Assembly (NCBI RefSeq): GCF_001752395.1
Contig: NZ_MKEK01000001.1
Coordinates: 2,693,857-2,757,856 of the forward strand
Reading direction: 5' to 3'
Source of the DNA: Rheinheimera salexigens
GTDB lineage: Bacteria; Pseudomonadota; Gammaproteobacteria; Enterobacterales; Alteromonadaceae
Length of the DNA: 64,000 nucleotides
The translations under genes and the position numbers were made by a program. Below the pieces are notes generated by a model. That model did not search any database, was not told where the DNA came from, and worked only from the letters and a program-made list of their open reading frames with translations. Below are positions 28,683 to 38,145 of this stretch, one piece after another. The first letter of the stretch is position 1, and each line of letters opens with the position of its first letter.

Positions 28683-29456
28683 TTAACAGCCAATTAGGCG
28701 ACAGCTATACTCGATGCTGTGCTGCCACTGTTTGTCGAAATGGAATAAAAACGTATCTAAGGTTAACCATAAAATAACTAAGCCCGATAACATGGTGATA
28801 GGAAAGCCTATCGAGAAGATATTAAGCTGCGGCGCGGCGCGAGTCATAATACCGAAAGATAAATTCACCGTTAACATCGAAATAATAGGTGCTAAGGCAA
28901 TAGCTAAAGCAGTAGCGAACATCCAACCACCAAACTCAAGCACCACCCAATAACTACTCACTTCCCACCACTCGCCGTTTATCGGTAATGTTTCAAAACT
29001 AAACACTAACATCTGGATCATAATTAAATGGCCATCAAATAACCAAAATAATAACGTGGCTAAAATTAAGTAAAACTGACCAATCGCTGGCACGCTTACG
29101 CCACTGGCTGGGTCGACCATAGACGCAAAACCTAAACCGGTTTGAGTCGCTAATAACTGGCCAGCAACAACGAAAGTGGTAATGAATAATAAAGATATAA
29201 AGCCTAGGGCAAAACCAATCATTAATTGCAATAAAACTTCAATGATCATCTGGCCAGACATTAAGTTGGTATTTTCTACTGGGGGAAGCGTTGGCATAAT
29301 AATTAAGGTAATCATTACCACTAAACCGGTTTTAATTCGCATCGGCACGTTGCGCACGCCAATACCGGCCATAATTAAAAACATCCCCGTTACCCGACAT
29401 AACGGCAGTAAATAATCAGCAATGGTTTGCATTAAAATGCTTAACGGGAATTCCAT
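28683..29456 (-). CDS. fliR: FliR, export-gate protein
   Basis: Forms the FliPQR pore complex. It is 257 residues with about six membrane helices, starting M-E-F-P-L-S-I-L-M-Q, with the conserved R-V-T-G-M-F-L-I-M-A-G-I-G and T-Q-T-G-L-G-F-A-S-M-V-D-P segments. It lies 11 bases after fliQ. Confidence 0.95.
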   Translation of the reverse strand: MEFPLSILMQTIADYLLPLCRVTGMFLIMAGIGVRNVPMRIKTGLVVMITLIIMPTLPPVENTNLMSGQMIIEVLLQLMIGFALGFISLLFITTFVVAGQLLATQTGLGFASMVDPASGVSVPAIGQFYLILATLLFWLFDGHLIMIQMLVFSFETLPINGEWWEVSSYWVVLEFGGWMFATALAIALAPIISMLTVNLSFGIMTRAAPQLNIFSIGFPITMLSGLVILWLTLDTFLFHFDKQWQHSIEYSCRLIGC

Positions 29457-29467
29457 AATCCGCTCGG

Positions 29468-29737
29468 CTACCCTACCACGGTTGGAATACTAAGGAATAA
29501 CTCATGGGTAAACTCCATGATGGTTTGCGTTAACCAATGACCACCAAAAATGAGTGATAATAAGGTAACAATTAAGCGCGGTAAAAAACTCAGTGTTTGT
29601 TCGTTAATAGAGGTCGCCGCCTGAAATACCGCAACTAATAAGCCGACAAATAGTGACGGCAAAATAATGGCGCTAACCAGCAAGATAACTAAAAATAGTG
29701 CATCACGTAGCACATCGACAAACACCTCTGGACTCAT
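29468..29737 (-). CDS. fliQ: FliQ, export-gate protein
   Basis: Small gate subunit, 89 residues, two membrane helices joined by a cytoplasmic turn with [16 protein letters not shown], the family core. It overlaps fliP by four bases. Confidence 0.95.
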   Translation of the reverse strand: MSPEVFVDVLRDALFLVILLVSAIILPSLFVGLLVAVFQAATSINEQTLSFLPRLIVTLLSLIFGGHWLTQTIMEFTHELFLSIPTVVG

Positions 29738-30480
29738 GTGCCGACTCCATAACTGGTAGCCAAGGTTCCCATCACCAGCACCCAGCCATCAACTAACACA
29801 AACATCATTAGCTTAAACGGCAATGAGATAATCATTGGCGATAACATCATCATACCCATAGCCATTAAGACACTGGCCACCACTAAGTCGATAATCAAAA
29901 ACGGAATAAACAGCATAAAGCCGATTTGAAACGCGGTTTTTAATTCACTGGTAATAAAGGCCGGTATCACCACAGTAATGGGATAATCTTGCGGGTTTTC
30001 TGCTAGCTCTAAACCGGCAATTTGCGCAAAGGTATCTAAATCCTTAGTGCGGGTTTGATGCAGCATAAAGCCTTTTATTGGCACTATGGCAGTTTCTAAA
30101 GCTTGTATCGGCGATATTTCTTCGGTGAGATAAGGCTGAATGGCAGAGTCATTAATGTCTTTAAACACCGGAGCCATAATAAAAAACGTTAAAAATAACG
30201 TAATACCTATTAACACTTGGTTAGACGGTGACTGCTGCAAGCCAATGGCTTGGCGCAATATTGCCAACACCACAATAATCCGGGTAAAGCAGGTCATCAT
30301 AATCACGAGCGCTGGAATAAAGCTCAGCATCGTCATTAACGCTAACACTTGCAGTGTTACGCTATATTCCTGACTACCATCAGCATTAGTGGTTATCTTT
30401 AGTGCAGATAGTGCACCATTATCAGCAAAAACCTCGGGGCTAACGAATAAAATTAGCACCAGAAACAACAGTCGCAACAT
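29734..30480 (-). CDS. fliP: FliP, export-gate protein
   Basis: Main ring of the FliPQR export pore. It is 248 residues with a cleavable signal peptide (about 1-19), four helices, and the family motifs [26 protein letters not shown] and [18 protein letters not shown]. It starts eight bases after fliO. Confidence 0.96.
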   Translation of the reverse strand: MLRLLFLVLILFVSPEVFADNGALSALKITTNADGSQEYSVTLQVLALMTMLSFIPALVIMMTCFTRIIVVLAILRQAIGLQQSPSNQVLIGITLFLTFFIMAPVFKDINDSAIQPYLTEEISPIQALETAIVPIKGFMLHQTRTKDLDTFAQIAGLELAENPQDYPITVVIPAFITSELKTAFQIGFMLFIPFLIIDLVVASVLMAMGMMMLSPMIISLPFKLMMFVLVDGWVLVMGTLATSYGVGT

Positions 30481-30488
30481 AGTTCATT

Positions 30489-31139
30489 CTATTTTTTTAG
30501 GAACGATTGTAACTGTGTATGAAAGTCTGATGCCAACTTTTCTTCTGGTAGTGGATTTTCTAGTTCAAACAGCAAATTTATGTTGTTTGAAGTGACACCT
30601 AAAACGCGTTGTTTCCCTTGCATTTCAATGACTAACAGCTTCTCTTTAGGGCCTAAAGATAAAGTGGAAATTATTTTTATATGTCGGCTACCTGGCAGGC
30701 GTAACGTCAATTTTTTGAAGGTCCAGCCCAGTGCTAAAACAATTAACACCACGATCGCCAAAGAAATGGCCATTTTACCTAAGCTTAAACCTGAACTACC
30801 TGGTTGCGTAGGCTTAGCGGTTAACGCAGCAGGCGTTGTCGGTTTGTCACTGCTGGATATTGGCTTTATTTCTGCAGAAGATTGTGTTTCTGCTAAAGGT
30901 TCTTTTATAGCTGAGGGCTCTTTTATAGCTGAGGGCTCTGTTTTAGCCAATGGCTCTGCATCAACTAAAGCCTGCTCAGACGATTTAGGCTTTTCACTCG
31001 CTACGGGCTCTTTATCAGCAGAAGCCTCTGCAGCAACAGCTGTAGCGCTTTGTTGCGCCAGCACAGCGCTACTACTAACACTGGTTAATAGTAGCGCCAG
31101 CAGCAGCGCTAAAGCCGCTTTAGTTACATTAAGCAGCAT
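30489..31139 (-). CDS. fliO: FliO, FliP assembly factor
   Basis: Scaffold for FliP ring assembly. It is 216 residues: a signal peptide (about 1-28), a long periplasmic linker (about 30-120) rich in Lys, Glu, Ser and Ala, one membrane helix near 126-145 and the cytoplasmic FliO domain (L-R-L-P-G-S-R-H-I-K-I-I-S-T-L-S-L-G-P-K-E-K). The linker holds repeats of the type S-A-I-K-E-P, seen as an 18-base direct repeat near 30900-30935. It overlaps fliN by one base. Confidence 0.92.
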   Translation of the reverse strand: MLLNVTKAALALLLALLLTSVSSSAVLAQQSATAVAAEASADKEPVASEKPKSSEQALVDAEPLAKTEPSAIKEPSAIKEPLAETQSSAEIKPISSSDKPTTPAALTAKPTQPGSSGLSLGKMAISLAIVVLIVLALGWTFKKLTLRLPGSRHIKIISTLSLGPKEKLLVIEMQGKQRVLGVTSNNINLLFELENPLPEEKLASDFHTQLQSFLKK

Positions 31140-31522
31140 TAACGCAGTTTCTTAATACGTTCAATTTGGCTAATCACGTCGGTCAAGCGAATACCAAACT
31201 TATCGTTCACTACCACCACTTCGCCGTGGGCGATTAAAGTGCCGTTGACTAACACATCTAATGGTTCGCCAGCAACACGCTCTAGCTCTACTACTGAACC
31301 TTGGTTTAGCTGCAATAAGTTACGAATACTTATTTTAGCTCGACCTACTTCCATCGAAATGGTAACCGGAATATCTAAAATAGTATCAAGCTTACGCTTT
31401 TCATCGGCAGAAATGCTTGATTTTTCATCACGTAATTCTTCTAAGTCAACCGCTTCAGCGCCGCCTTCGGCTTCTGCCATTGCTGCTGCCCATTCGTCCA
31501 TGGTGTCTTTATCATCAGCCAT
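31139..31522 (-). CDS. fliN: FliN, C-ring switch protein
   Basis: Rotor-switch subunit of the C-ring. It is 127 residues with a charged acidic N-terminal region and the SpoA domain (about 48-127: I-L-D-I-P-V-T-I-S-M-E-V-G-R, L-N-Q-G-S-V-V-E-L, V-N-G-T-L-I-A-H-G-E-V-V-V-V-N-D-K-F-G). It starts five bases after fliM. Confidence 0.95.
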   Translation of the reverse strand: MADDKDTMDEWAAAMAEAEGGAEAVDLEELRDEKSSISADEKRKLDTILDIPVTISMEVGRAKISIRNLLQLNQGSVVELERVAGEPLDVLVNGTLIAHGEVVVVNDKFGIRLTDVISQIERIKKLR

Positions 31523-31527
31523 TTTTA

Positions 31528-32616
31528 TTACCTTTTATCCTGATCTGACAAATTCAGATCCGCTTCTAATTCATTGATATCTGCGTCGCTATCAAGACGG
31601 CGGCCGCCTTTTGTAAATACGTGCAATTCTGATTTTACCGATTCTGGTCGTTTTATTTTCTCAGTAATTTTCACCGCCACATTATCCCGCGAGCGGCCTA
31701 ACTTGCCGCGATAAGTCGGTAAATCTTCAATTAATACCGTTATATGTTCAGGCATTTCTATCGGAATAATATCACCGGCTTTTAATTCCATTAATTCACG
31801 CAGGCTAATATCGACATCAAGCATTTTAGTACTAAGATCAACCTTAACGTCCATTATTTCGTCGCGTAGCGCCTTACTCCAGCGCATATCAGTATCTTCT
31901 TTGTCGCTTTGCACACCCGCATCTAAAAGCTCTCTAATTGGCTCTAACATTGAATACGGCAAGGCAACATGAAAATCACCGCCACCGCCGTCTAGCTCAA
32001 TATGAAAAGAACTTATAACGACCACTTCAGTTGGGCTAACAATATTCGCCATGGCTGGGTTGACTTCAGAATCAAGATATTCAAAAGACACATCCATTAC
32101 CGGTGACCAAGCTTCTTTATAATCTTCAAAAATAAGCTTTAATAACATTTGAATAATACGCCGCTCGGTTGGCGTAAATTCACGACCTTCAATTTTGGCA
32201 TGATAACGACCATCACCACCAAAAAAGTTATCTACTAAGATAAAGACTAGCCGTGCTTCCATGGTAATTAAGCCAGTGCCTTTTAAAGGTCTAAACCGCA
32301 CCATATTTAAGCTAGTAGGTACAAATAAAGTATGTACATACTCGCCAAACTTAATCATTTGCACGCCGTTAATGGATACTTCAGCAGTACGCCGCATCAT
32401 GTTAAATAAGCTAATCCGCATATGACGGGCAAAGCGCTCATTTACCATTTCTAACGTAGGCATACGTCCGCGCACAATCCGATCTTGCGACGAGAAATCG
32501 TATTCAGCAGCAGAGCGGCTTGTACCTTTGCCGGTTTCTTCTACCTCTTCTTCTTCAACGTCATCGACACCATGCAATAGCGCATCAATTTCGTCTTGTG
32601 ACAATAAATCGGTCAC
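31528..32616 (-). CDS. fliM: FliM, C-ring switch protein
   Basis: Binds CheY-P and passes the signal to FliG. It is 362 residues. The N-terminal CheY-binding peptide is D-L-L-S-Q-D-E-I-D-A-L-L-H-G, followed by an acidic linker, the CheC-like middle domain and a C-terminal SpoA domain (L-R-E-L-M-E-L-K-A-G-D-I-I-P-I). It starts 12 bases after fliL. Confidence 0.96.
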   Translation of the reverse strand: MTDLLSQDEIDALLHGVDDVEEEEVEETGKGTSRSAAEYDFSSQDRIVRGRMPTLEMVNERFARHMRISLFNMMRRTAEVSINGVQMIKFGEYVHTLFVPTSLNMVRFRPLKGTGLITMEARLVFILVDNFFGGDGRYHAKIEGREFTPTERRIIQMLLKLIFEDYKEAWSPVMDVSFEYLDSEVNPAMANIVSPTEVVVISSFHIELDGGGGDFHVALPYSMLEPIRELLDAGVQSDKEDTDMRWSKALRDEIMDVKVDLSTKMLDVDISLRELMELKAGDIIPIEMPEHITVLIEDLPTYRGKLGRSRDNVAVKITEKIKRPESVKSELHVFTKGGRRLDSDADINELEADLNLSDQDKR

Positions 32617-32628
32617 GGCTGCTCACTC

Positions 32629-33141
32629 TTATTGCATAACAAAACCGGTGAAAAGTACTTCTTCTACTACCACCGAACCCACTACTTCTAATAATTCTTG
32701 TTGCAAATTACTTAATGCATTATTTTTTAAGACATCTCGGCCAGAGGGTGCACTTAAATCATCGGCATTGCCCGAGCTAAATGTCTCTAACAAACTACCT
32801 TCAATCAGCGGAATATGGCGCATTGCTAAACTTTCGTTTTCTTTACCACGTACCAATAATTGTACTTTTATTTGCACCATTCTATCCCGAGCACTACCAG
32901 GCACATTAAACACAAACGGACGAGGTAATGGCACATATAGCGCAGAGCCTGTCGTTGTTTTAAGGTTAGTACTGTCGGTCGCCGATTCAGCACCATTATT
33001 CATAGTTTGCTTATCTTGACCATTAAACAGAAAAAAATACCCACCGCCTGCCAGCAACAATATTAAAACCCCTGCTGCGATCATAATAGTTTTCTTCTTA
33101 CCCGACCCTTCTGTGATCACTAAATCTTTGTCTGCTGCCAT
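32629..33141 (-). CDS. fliL: FliL, stator-associated membrane protein
   Basis: Inner-membrane protein that surrounds and supports the stator. It is 170 residues with a single helix near 18-35, a Ser/Thr-rich linker, and the FliL domain (Y-V-P-L-P-R-P-F-V-F-N-V, then V-Q-I-K-V-Q-L-L-V-R-G and P-L-I-E-G-S-L-L). It is separated from fliK by 106 bases, so a promoter there is possible but I could not identify one. Confidence 0.92.
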   Translation of the reverse strand: MAADKDLVITEGSGKKKTIMIAAGVLILLLAGGGYFFLFNGQDKQTMNNGAESATDSTNLKTTTGSALYVPLPRPFVFNVPGSARDRMVQIKVQLLVRGKENESLAMRHIPLIEGSLLETFSSGNADDLSAPSGRDVLKNNALSNLQQELLEVVGSVVVEEVLFTGFVMQ

Positions 33142-33247
33142 GTTTTAACTACCTATAATTACTCTTGCGCTATTATGCGGCTCTAAGCTAGATAATGTAA
33201 ATCTTTGTACGTGCTTTCTTGCCAGCCAAGTGATTTAGCCAAGTCAT

Positions 33248-34966
33248 TTACGCATAATAATCTACTAAACGATCTGAATGCTTTACCGTTACTTGGATTG
33301 GCATGCCAAGTTGTTCTTCATTAGAGCTTTCGCCGGCTAATTGCTGATTTTGCTGCTGTTGTTGCTGTGCTAACTGCCGTTGCTGTTGTTGCGACTGCTG
33401 CTGCACTTGGCCTTCAGCCAGTTGAATACCTTGTTGTTGCAACATTTCACGCAAACGTGGCAATTGTTGCTCTATTAGCTCTTTAGCTTGATGCTGTTGC
33501 ACGGTAAATTGCACCGTTGCCTGATCTTGCTGCATATCTATTTTTATTTGCATCATACCCAGCCCAGCGGGATCAAGCCTAATTTCGGCTTTTTGTATCT
33601 GCTGGCTTAACATTAAACTCACCTGCTGTCGCATATGCCCTGCGGCATCTTGCTGCATTAAGTTAATGCTTTGCTTTAATTGCTCAGCATGCGTTGTCGT
33701 TGGCGCTAAATTATTGGTTGCCGTCGCTAAACGTGATTCCATAGCCGTCGCTTGCGCGTTAGCTAAAGTTGCAGAAAAGCCCTGCTCTGAGCGCGCTGCA
33801 GTAACAGCAGAATTTGTAGGCGTCACTTTATCAGCAAGCTTTTCAGGCGCTTTCTCAGATGCAGTCGCCGCTGCATCTGTGTGCTGAGCTGCAGTTGTCA
33901 ATTTATCTGGCCCGGTTTGTGCCTGGCTCTGGTTGCCCTTAGCTTCGGCTACAAATTTAGCATCAGCTTTAGTATCTGTTTTGGTATCGGCCTTGCTAGC
34001 TAAGTTAGCTGCAGTAGCTGAAAACGCAGTCTTAGAAGAATTAGCTTGAGCTTTATCGCTTTTCGCTGCATCTGTCACAGCCGTTGCCACCTGTTTTGCG
34101 CTATCGTCAGCTGATGCAGTCGCTTTAGTTAAGGCTGTTAATGATTCGGCGTCGCTAGTTGTTGTGCCATCTGCTTTAGTAGGCTGCTTGTCAGCTGGCT
34201 TTGCCTGCTTGTCTGCGAAACCTGCTATTTTGTCTGCATGCTCCGGCAGTTTTATGACGGGTTCAGCATCATCAGTAATCGTAACGGGTCCATTACTGAT
34301 CACCGGCTTAGTGCTTATCGCCGCTGCAGCGGCTAACTTTTCAGCTTTAGTTAACTGTTCGGCGGTTTTGCTTGTACTTGCTTCAACTTTATCCGACTTT
34401 GCAGACTGAGTTTGCAATTGACTTGTTATTAATTGGCTATCAGCTTTTATGGTATCAGCCGGTTTAGCATCTGTTTGCTCAGAGCCGTCTTGGCTTATAT
34501 CCGTTGCAGCAATCGCTTTAGCATCTGCTAATTCTGCTAATTCTGCTAATAAGTCTGATTCGGCATTATCTTGGTCCGAGTTATTGCCTTGTTCATTAAT
34601 AGATATTCCTTTAGCGTTAGCGCCAGCAAGGCTGTTGTCGTTAGAAATCGCTTTGTTAGAATTAGTTAAGGCTATTTGCTGTAATAAGTTGCTAGATAAC
34701 AATTCATCCGCCGCATCGGCAGCTATGTTAGACCCAGTATCAGCATTGGCTGTATCAGCGCTTTCAGTCTTTTTTTCGCTGCTGGCTTCAGAGAAATGGC
34801 TGACGGCGGCAGGAACTTGCCGCTGCTGAATAAAAGACTTATCTGATGTTTCTTTGGCTAAAATAGCACTAAAAGCATTGTCTTTTGGCCCTTGGCGTAA
34901 AGCGCTATCTGCGCTATTTGCACTGCCTACACTGCTTAGCAACATTGAAACCTGTCCACTTGACAT
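33248..34966 (-). CDS. fliK: FliK, hook-length control protein (fli operon copy)
   Basis: Exported ruler that ends hook growth. From ATG 34966, with AGGAG upstream, it is 572 residues. The first 400 are low complexity, rich in Ala, Asp, Lys, Ser and Thr. The C-terminal hook domain (about 455-545) is clear: K-A-E-I-R-L-D-P-A-G-L-G-M-M-Q-I-K-I, V-Q-F-T-V-Q-Q-H-Q-A-K-E-L-I-E-Q-Q-L-P-R-L-R-E-M-L. A Gln tract follows. The frame is open to 35026, but those residues match nothing in the family. It sits between fliJ and fliL, the usual place. Confidence 0.92.
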   Translation of the reverse strand: MSSGQVSMLLSSVGSANSADSALRQGPKDNAFSAILAKETSDKSFIQQRQVPAAVSHFSEASSEKKTESADTANADTGSNIAADAADELLSSNLLQQIALTNSNKAISNDNSLAGANAKGISINEQGNNSDQDNAESDLLAELAELADAKAIAATDISQDGSEQTDAKPADTIKADSQLITSQLQTQSAKSDKVEASTSKTAEQLTKAEKLAAAAAISTKPVISNGPVTITDDAEPVIKLPEHADKIAGFADKQAKPADKQPTKADGTTTSDAESLTALTKATASADDSAKQVATAVTDAAKSDKAQANSSKTAFSATAANLASKADTKTDTKADAKFVAEAKGNQSQAQTGPDKLTTAAQHTDAAATASEKAPEKLADKVTPTNSAVTAARSEQGFSATLANAQATAMESRLATATNNLAPTTTHAEQLKQSINLMQQDAAGHMRQQVSLMLSQQIQKAEIRLDPAGLGMMQIKIDMQQDQATVQFTVQQHQAKELIEQQLPRLREMLQQQGIQLAEGQVQQQSQQQQRQLAQQQQQQNQQLAGESSNEEQLGMPIQVTVKHSDRLVDYYA

Positions 34967-35144
34967 CGAAATCTCCTGATCCTGCCTGAACCTGCGTGCT
35001 GTAATGACCGAGCACTTGTAAAGCACCCACTAAAGCGACTAATGCTAAGCTTTTAGTAAAAGCATTGAGCTAAAATTCTATCGCTTATGTTTTACATACA
35101 AATTTCAGGCCAATGTAGTAGACAGCAGCGTTTTAAATCCAAAT

Positions 35145-35609
35145 TTAGCTATTCTCAGCGCTTTTTTCTAAGGCTAACCGACGCATAAATAATTGGCTGG
35201 CATATTCATCAGCCGTTTTTTGTTCTTGTTTCATCTGTTGCTGCAAGGCAGCTGTTTGTTCACGTTGCACTAATAACTCTAAAGCTTTACGTTTTTTCTG
35301 CATTTCTAACCAAGTTTGCTTGCGCTGCTCGGCTACTTGCCGCGCTTGATGCATCGCCTTGGTTTGCTGAACTAAGGCTTGATCCAACTTACCTATAAAG
35401 CTAACAAACTGATTATACTGCCGGCTTTGTAACCCAGAGCTACCTTGTTGCTGGCTTTGCAGAATATATTCGGTGCGGTAATTAGCTAAACCTTGATACT
35501 TTTGCTCGGTTTGCTGATAAAACTGCTGAGCATTTATAAACTGCGCTTGTAGTTTTTCTTCGCGCTGCTGTTGTACTTTAATCAACATAGCAAAACGATG
35601 ATTTATCAT
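35145..35609 (-). CDS. fliJ: FliJ, export chaperone and ATPase stalk
   Basis: Coiled-coil stalk inside the FliI ring that links it to FlhA. It is 154 residues and almost entirely helical and Gln/Arg-rich; the start [12 protein letters not shown] fits the family. The start overlaps the fliI stop by four bases. Confidence 0.9.
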   Translation of the reverse strand: MINHRFAMLIKVQQQREEKLQAQFINAQQFYQQTEQKYQGLANYRTEYILQSQQQGSSGLQSRQYNQFVSFIGKLDQALVQQTKAMHQARQVAEQRKQTWLEMQKKRKALELLVQREQTAALQQQMKQEQKTADEYASQLFMRRLALEKSAENS

Positions 35610-36949
35610 AATTTACCTTGGCTTAAAGGCATGATCTGATTAAGTTGCTGCAAACTCTCGTCATAAGGAATAACGTCGGTCATGCCTTGTTGCAAAAACT
35701 GATTAATTTTCGGCATCATAGCAATGGCTTTATCTAGCTGCGGATCACTACCGCGAACATAGGCACCAATAGCGATTAAGTCCTTACTTTGCTGGAAGCT
35801 GGCATACAGTTGCTTAATGGCTCGGGCTTGATATTGATGCTCCATACTGGTTACCGCTGGCATTACTCGGCTTATCGATTTTTCAATATCAACAGCCGGA
35901 AAGTGGCCTGAATCAGCTAAAGTGCGAGATAACACGATATGGCCATCTAAAATCGCCCGCGATGCATCAGCTATGGGATCTTGTAAATCATCGCCTTCGG
36001 ATAAAACAGTATAAAACGCCGTAATAGACCCTTGGCTACCAGAACCATTACCCGCGCGTTCTACCAACGCCGGTAACTTAGCAAATACCGAGGGCGGATA
36101 GCCCTTAGTTGCCGGTGGCTCGCCTACCGCTAAGGCAATTTCGCGTTGGGCTTGGGCATAACGAGTAATAGAATCAATGAGCAACAACACATCTAAGCCT
36201 TGATCCCTAAAGTACTCGGCCACTTGCACTGCAGTTTCACAGCCTTTTAAACGCATTAATGGCGACACGTCGGCAGGGGCAGCAATCACCACTGAACGTG
36301 CCTTACCTTCTTCGCCAAGTATTTCTTCAATAAATTCTTTTACTTCGCGGCCACGCTCGCCCACTAAGCCAACCACAATTACATCTGCTGCTGTACCGCG
36401 GGTCATCATGCCTAATAACACACTTTTACCCACACCCGAGCCTGCAAATAAGCCCATACGCTGGCCTTTACCCACAGTGATAATGCTATTAATAGCTCGC
36501 ACGCCTACATCTAACGGCTGCTTAATCGGCCGGCGTAATAACGGGTTTATCGGTTTACCTTTGGCGGTAGCATATTCAGTGGTAGCAATGGGTCCTTTGC
36601 CATCTAACGGTGCACCTACACCATCGATAACTCTACCCAGTAGGTTTAAACTAAGTGGTACACCTTTATAATTCAGTAGTGGTGTCACTTTTGCCCCTGG
36701 TACGACGCCAGAAACATCATCTTTGGGCATTAAAAAAATACGATCATTAGCAAAGCCCACCACTTCAGCCATAATTTCGCCTTGGGCGGCTTCAACCATA
36801 CACGGCTGACCAATAGCAGCGCTGCAGCCCGTTGCTTCTAGTGTCAGGCCAACAACACGGACTAAATGACCAGCAACCGCAGGTCGCACTGTTTGAATAT
36901 ATTGTTGCTGCTGCTGTAAAAAGCTGCTGAGAATATCGCTGCTAGACAT
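35606..36949 (-). CDS. fliI: FliI, flagellar export ATPase
   Basis: Hexameric ATPase related to the F1 beta subunit, which readies substrates for export. It is 447 residues with Walker [10 protein letters not shown] near residue 170, Walker [13 protein letters not shown] near 256 and [14 protein letters not shown]. It shares one base with the fliH stop. Confidence 0.96.
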   Translation of the reverse strand: MSSSDILSSFLQQQQQYIQTVRPAVAGHLVRVVGLTLEATGCSAAIGQPCMVEAAQGEIMAEVVGFANDRIFLMPKDDVSGVVPGAKVTPLLNYKGVPLSLNLLGRVIDGVGAPLDGKGPIATTEYATAKGKPINPLLRRPIKQPLDVGVRAINSIITVGKGQRMGLFAGSGVGKSVLLGMMTRGTAADVIVVGLVGERGREVKEFIEEILGEEGKARSVVIAAPADVSPLMRLKGCETAVQVAEYFRDQGLDVLLLIDSITRYAQAQREIALAVGEPPATKGYPPSVFAKLPALVERAGNGSGSQGSITAFYTVLSEGDDLQDPIADASRAILDGHIVLSRTLADSGHFPAVDIEKSISRVMPAVTSMEHQYQARAIKQLYASFQQSKDLIAIGAYVRGSDPQLDKAIAMMPKINQFLQQGMTDVIPYDESLQQLNQIMPLSQGKL

Positions 36950-38030
36950 TATTGCTCTTCGTCCAAGTCTTTATCTAAGCGGCGATTAGCTTTGCTAGAC
37001 GCATCAAGGTGTGACTCTTCAGCTGCCGTATAGTTTTGCTCGGCTGCTGCAGGCTCTGTAGCTTCTGGGTCGGTGGCTTCTGGGTCGGTAGCATTCTTAT
37101 CGTCGGCAGCTGATTCTGCTGCCTGATTTTTTGAGTGCTCGCCTTCTGGGCTCTCTCTTTCTGAGCTCAGATCCTCTGAGACATTGCTATCTGGGCTATC
37201 AGCAATGTTTTTCGCCGCATCTTGTTTGTCCAATTGCTCTAACTCAATAAAATGCGCCAAGCTGGTTTCAATGCGCTGCTCTAAGCTTCTATCCACACTA
37301 GATAAGGTACTTTGTACTAAACAACCGCCTTCGCTTACATTAACCGCCGGTGTTAGCTGCCAGCCATTTTTAGTGATATCTGCTGCGGAATAAAACTGCT
37401 CAACCTTAGCAATATCAATTGGGTTTAGTTTAATAACGACATTTTTACTTTGTAGCGGTAACGCCGAGGTGGCATCAGATATGGCTTGTAAAATAACATC
37501 AGGATTAGTTTTAGCTTCTACCGCAATCACGGCTTGGGCCATGGCTAAACTGAGTTGTAATAGTTGCTGCTTCACTTGTTCGTTAACGGCTAATAACGGT
37601 TGCTGTAATTGACTCAGTAATGCCGTTAATTGTTCGCGCTGAGCGGTTAACTCTTGCTCAGCGTCGGCTAAGCCGTTTTTCTTACCTTCGGCTTGGCCTT
37701 GTACCATGCCATCTTGCTGGCCTTGCTCGCGCCCTTCAGCATACCCTTTACTAAAACCTTCTTCTTTACCTTCGGCAAAGCCTTCGTCATAAGCGGCTTG
37801 ACGAATTTGCTCCATATCGGTTGCAGTTAACGGCTTTATATTAAATTCTTCTTGCTCATCAGCTTGGGCTGATTTGTTGCTAGTAGTCGATATATTTAAT
37901 GCATTGGTTTTAGGCTGACCTGCGGCTTGGTCAGCCGTTAAATCAGGCGTAAACCAATGCTGCAGTTGCTGTTCGGTTTCGTCATCCGGCGAAAATGGCC
38001 GACCGTAATTAAAGTTTTTTTATCACTCAT
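36949..38030 (-). CDS. fliH: FliH, ATPase regulator, with frame break at codon 6
   Basis: FliH holds FliI in check and ties it to the C-ring. The uninterrupted frame from ATG 37815 gives 288 residues with the G-x-x-x-G-type helix ([14 protein letters not shown]) and the C-terminal domain V-V-I-K-L-N-P-I-D. About 68 more codons upstream in that frame ([21 protein letters not shown]) look like real FliH N-terminus but have no start. They join an ATG at 38030 (M-S-D-K-K) only if the run of seven A at 38015-38021 is read as eight. So this is a frameshift, a slippage site or a base-call error. An acidic tail carries a D-P-E-A-T repeat. Confidence 0.85.
38015..38021 (-). other. fliH: A7 homopolymer at the fliH frame break
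   Basis: The coding strand reads ATGAGTGATAAAAAAACTTT. With seven A the ATG frame runs into unrelated residues, and the FliH frame has a TAA just upstream. With eight A, the two join as M-S-D-K-K-N-F-N-Y. Runs of this kind are known sites of polymerase slippage and also of sequencing error. Confidence 0.8.
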
Positions 38031-38145
38031 GCCAGACATACCTTTTACCGCAAAATAACACCAATATTATCTAGCCCTTGCTAGGTTTTATACGCCAGCC
38101 CAATATTAATAAGTTAGCGATAAAAAGTCAGTTATCAGAAATCAT

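Noticed and set aside
30580..31155. Plus-strand open frame of 191 codons opposite fliO
   Set aside because: It is the antisense shadow of the Ser/Ala/Lys-rich FliO linker; no ribosome site, no domain, and codon bias is set by the fliO frame.
32528..33019. Plus-strand 163-codon frame over fliM and fliL
   Set aside because: It spans two well-supported genes on the other strand and is Ser/Thr/Cys-rich shadow sequence without known motif.
34170..34230. Repeats in the fliK low-complexity region
   Set aside because: A-D-K-Q and similar words are low-complexity drift in a ruler domain, not an ordered repeat array or CRISPR.
34967..35144. Sigma-54 or sigma-28 promoter before fliK
   Set aside because: No GG-N10-GC and no TAAA-N15-GCCGATAA on the coding strand; only an AGCGATAG word without a partner element.
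38031..38145. Terminator between fliG and fliH
   Set aside because: A small CTAGC-N4-GCTAG stem exists, but it is short and has no U-run; read-through from fliG is more likely.
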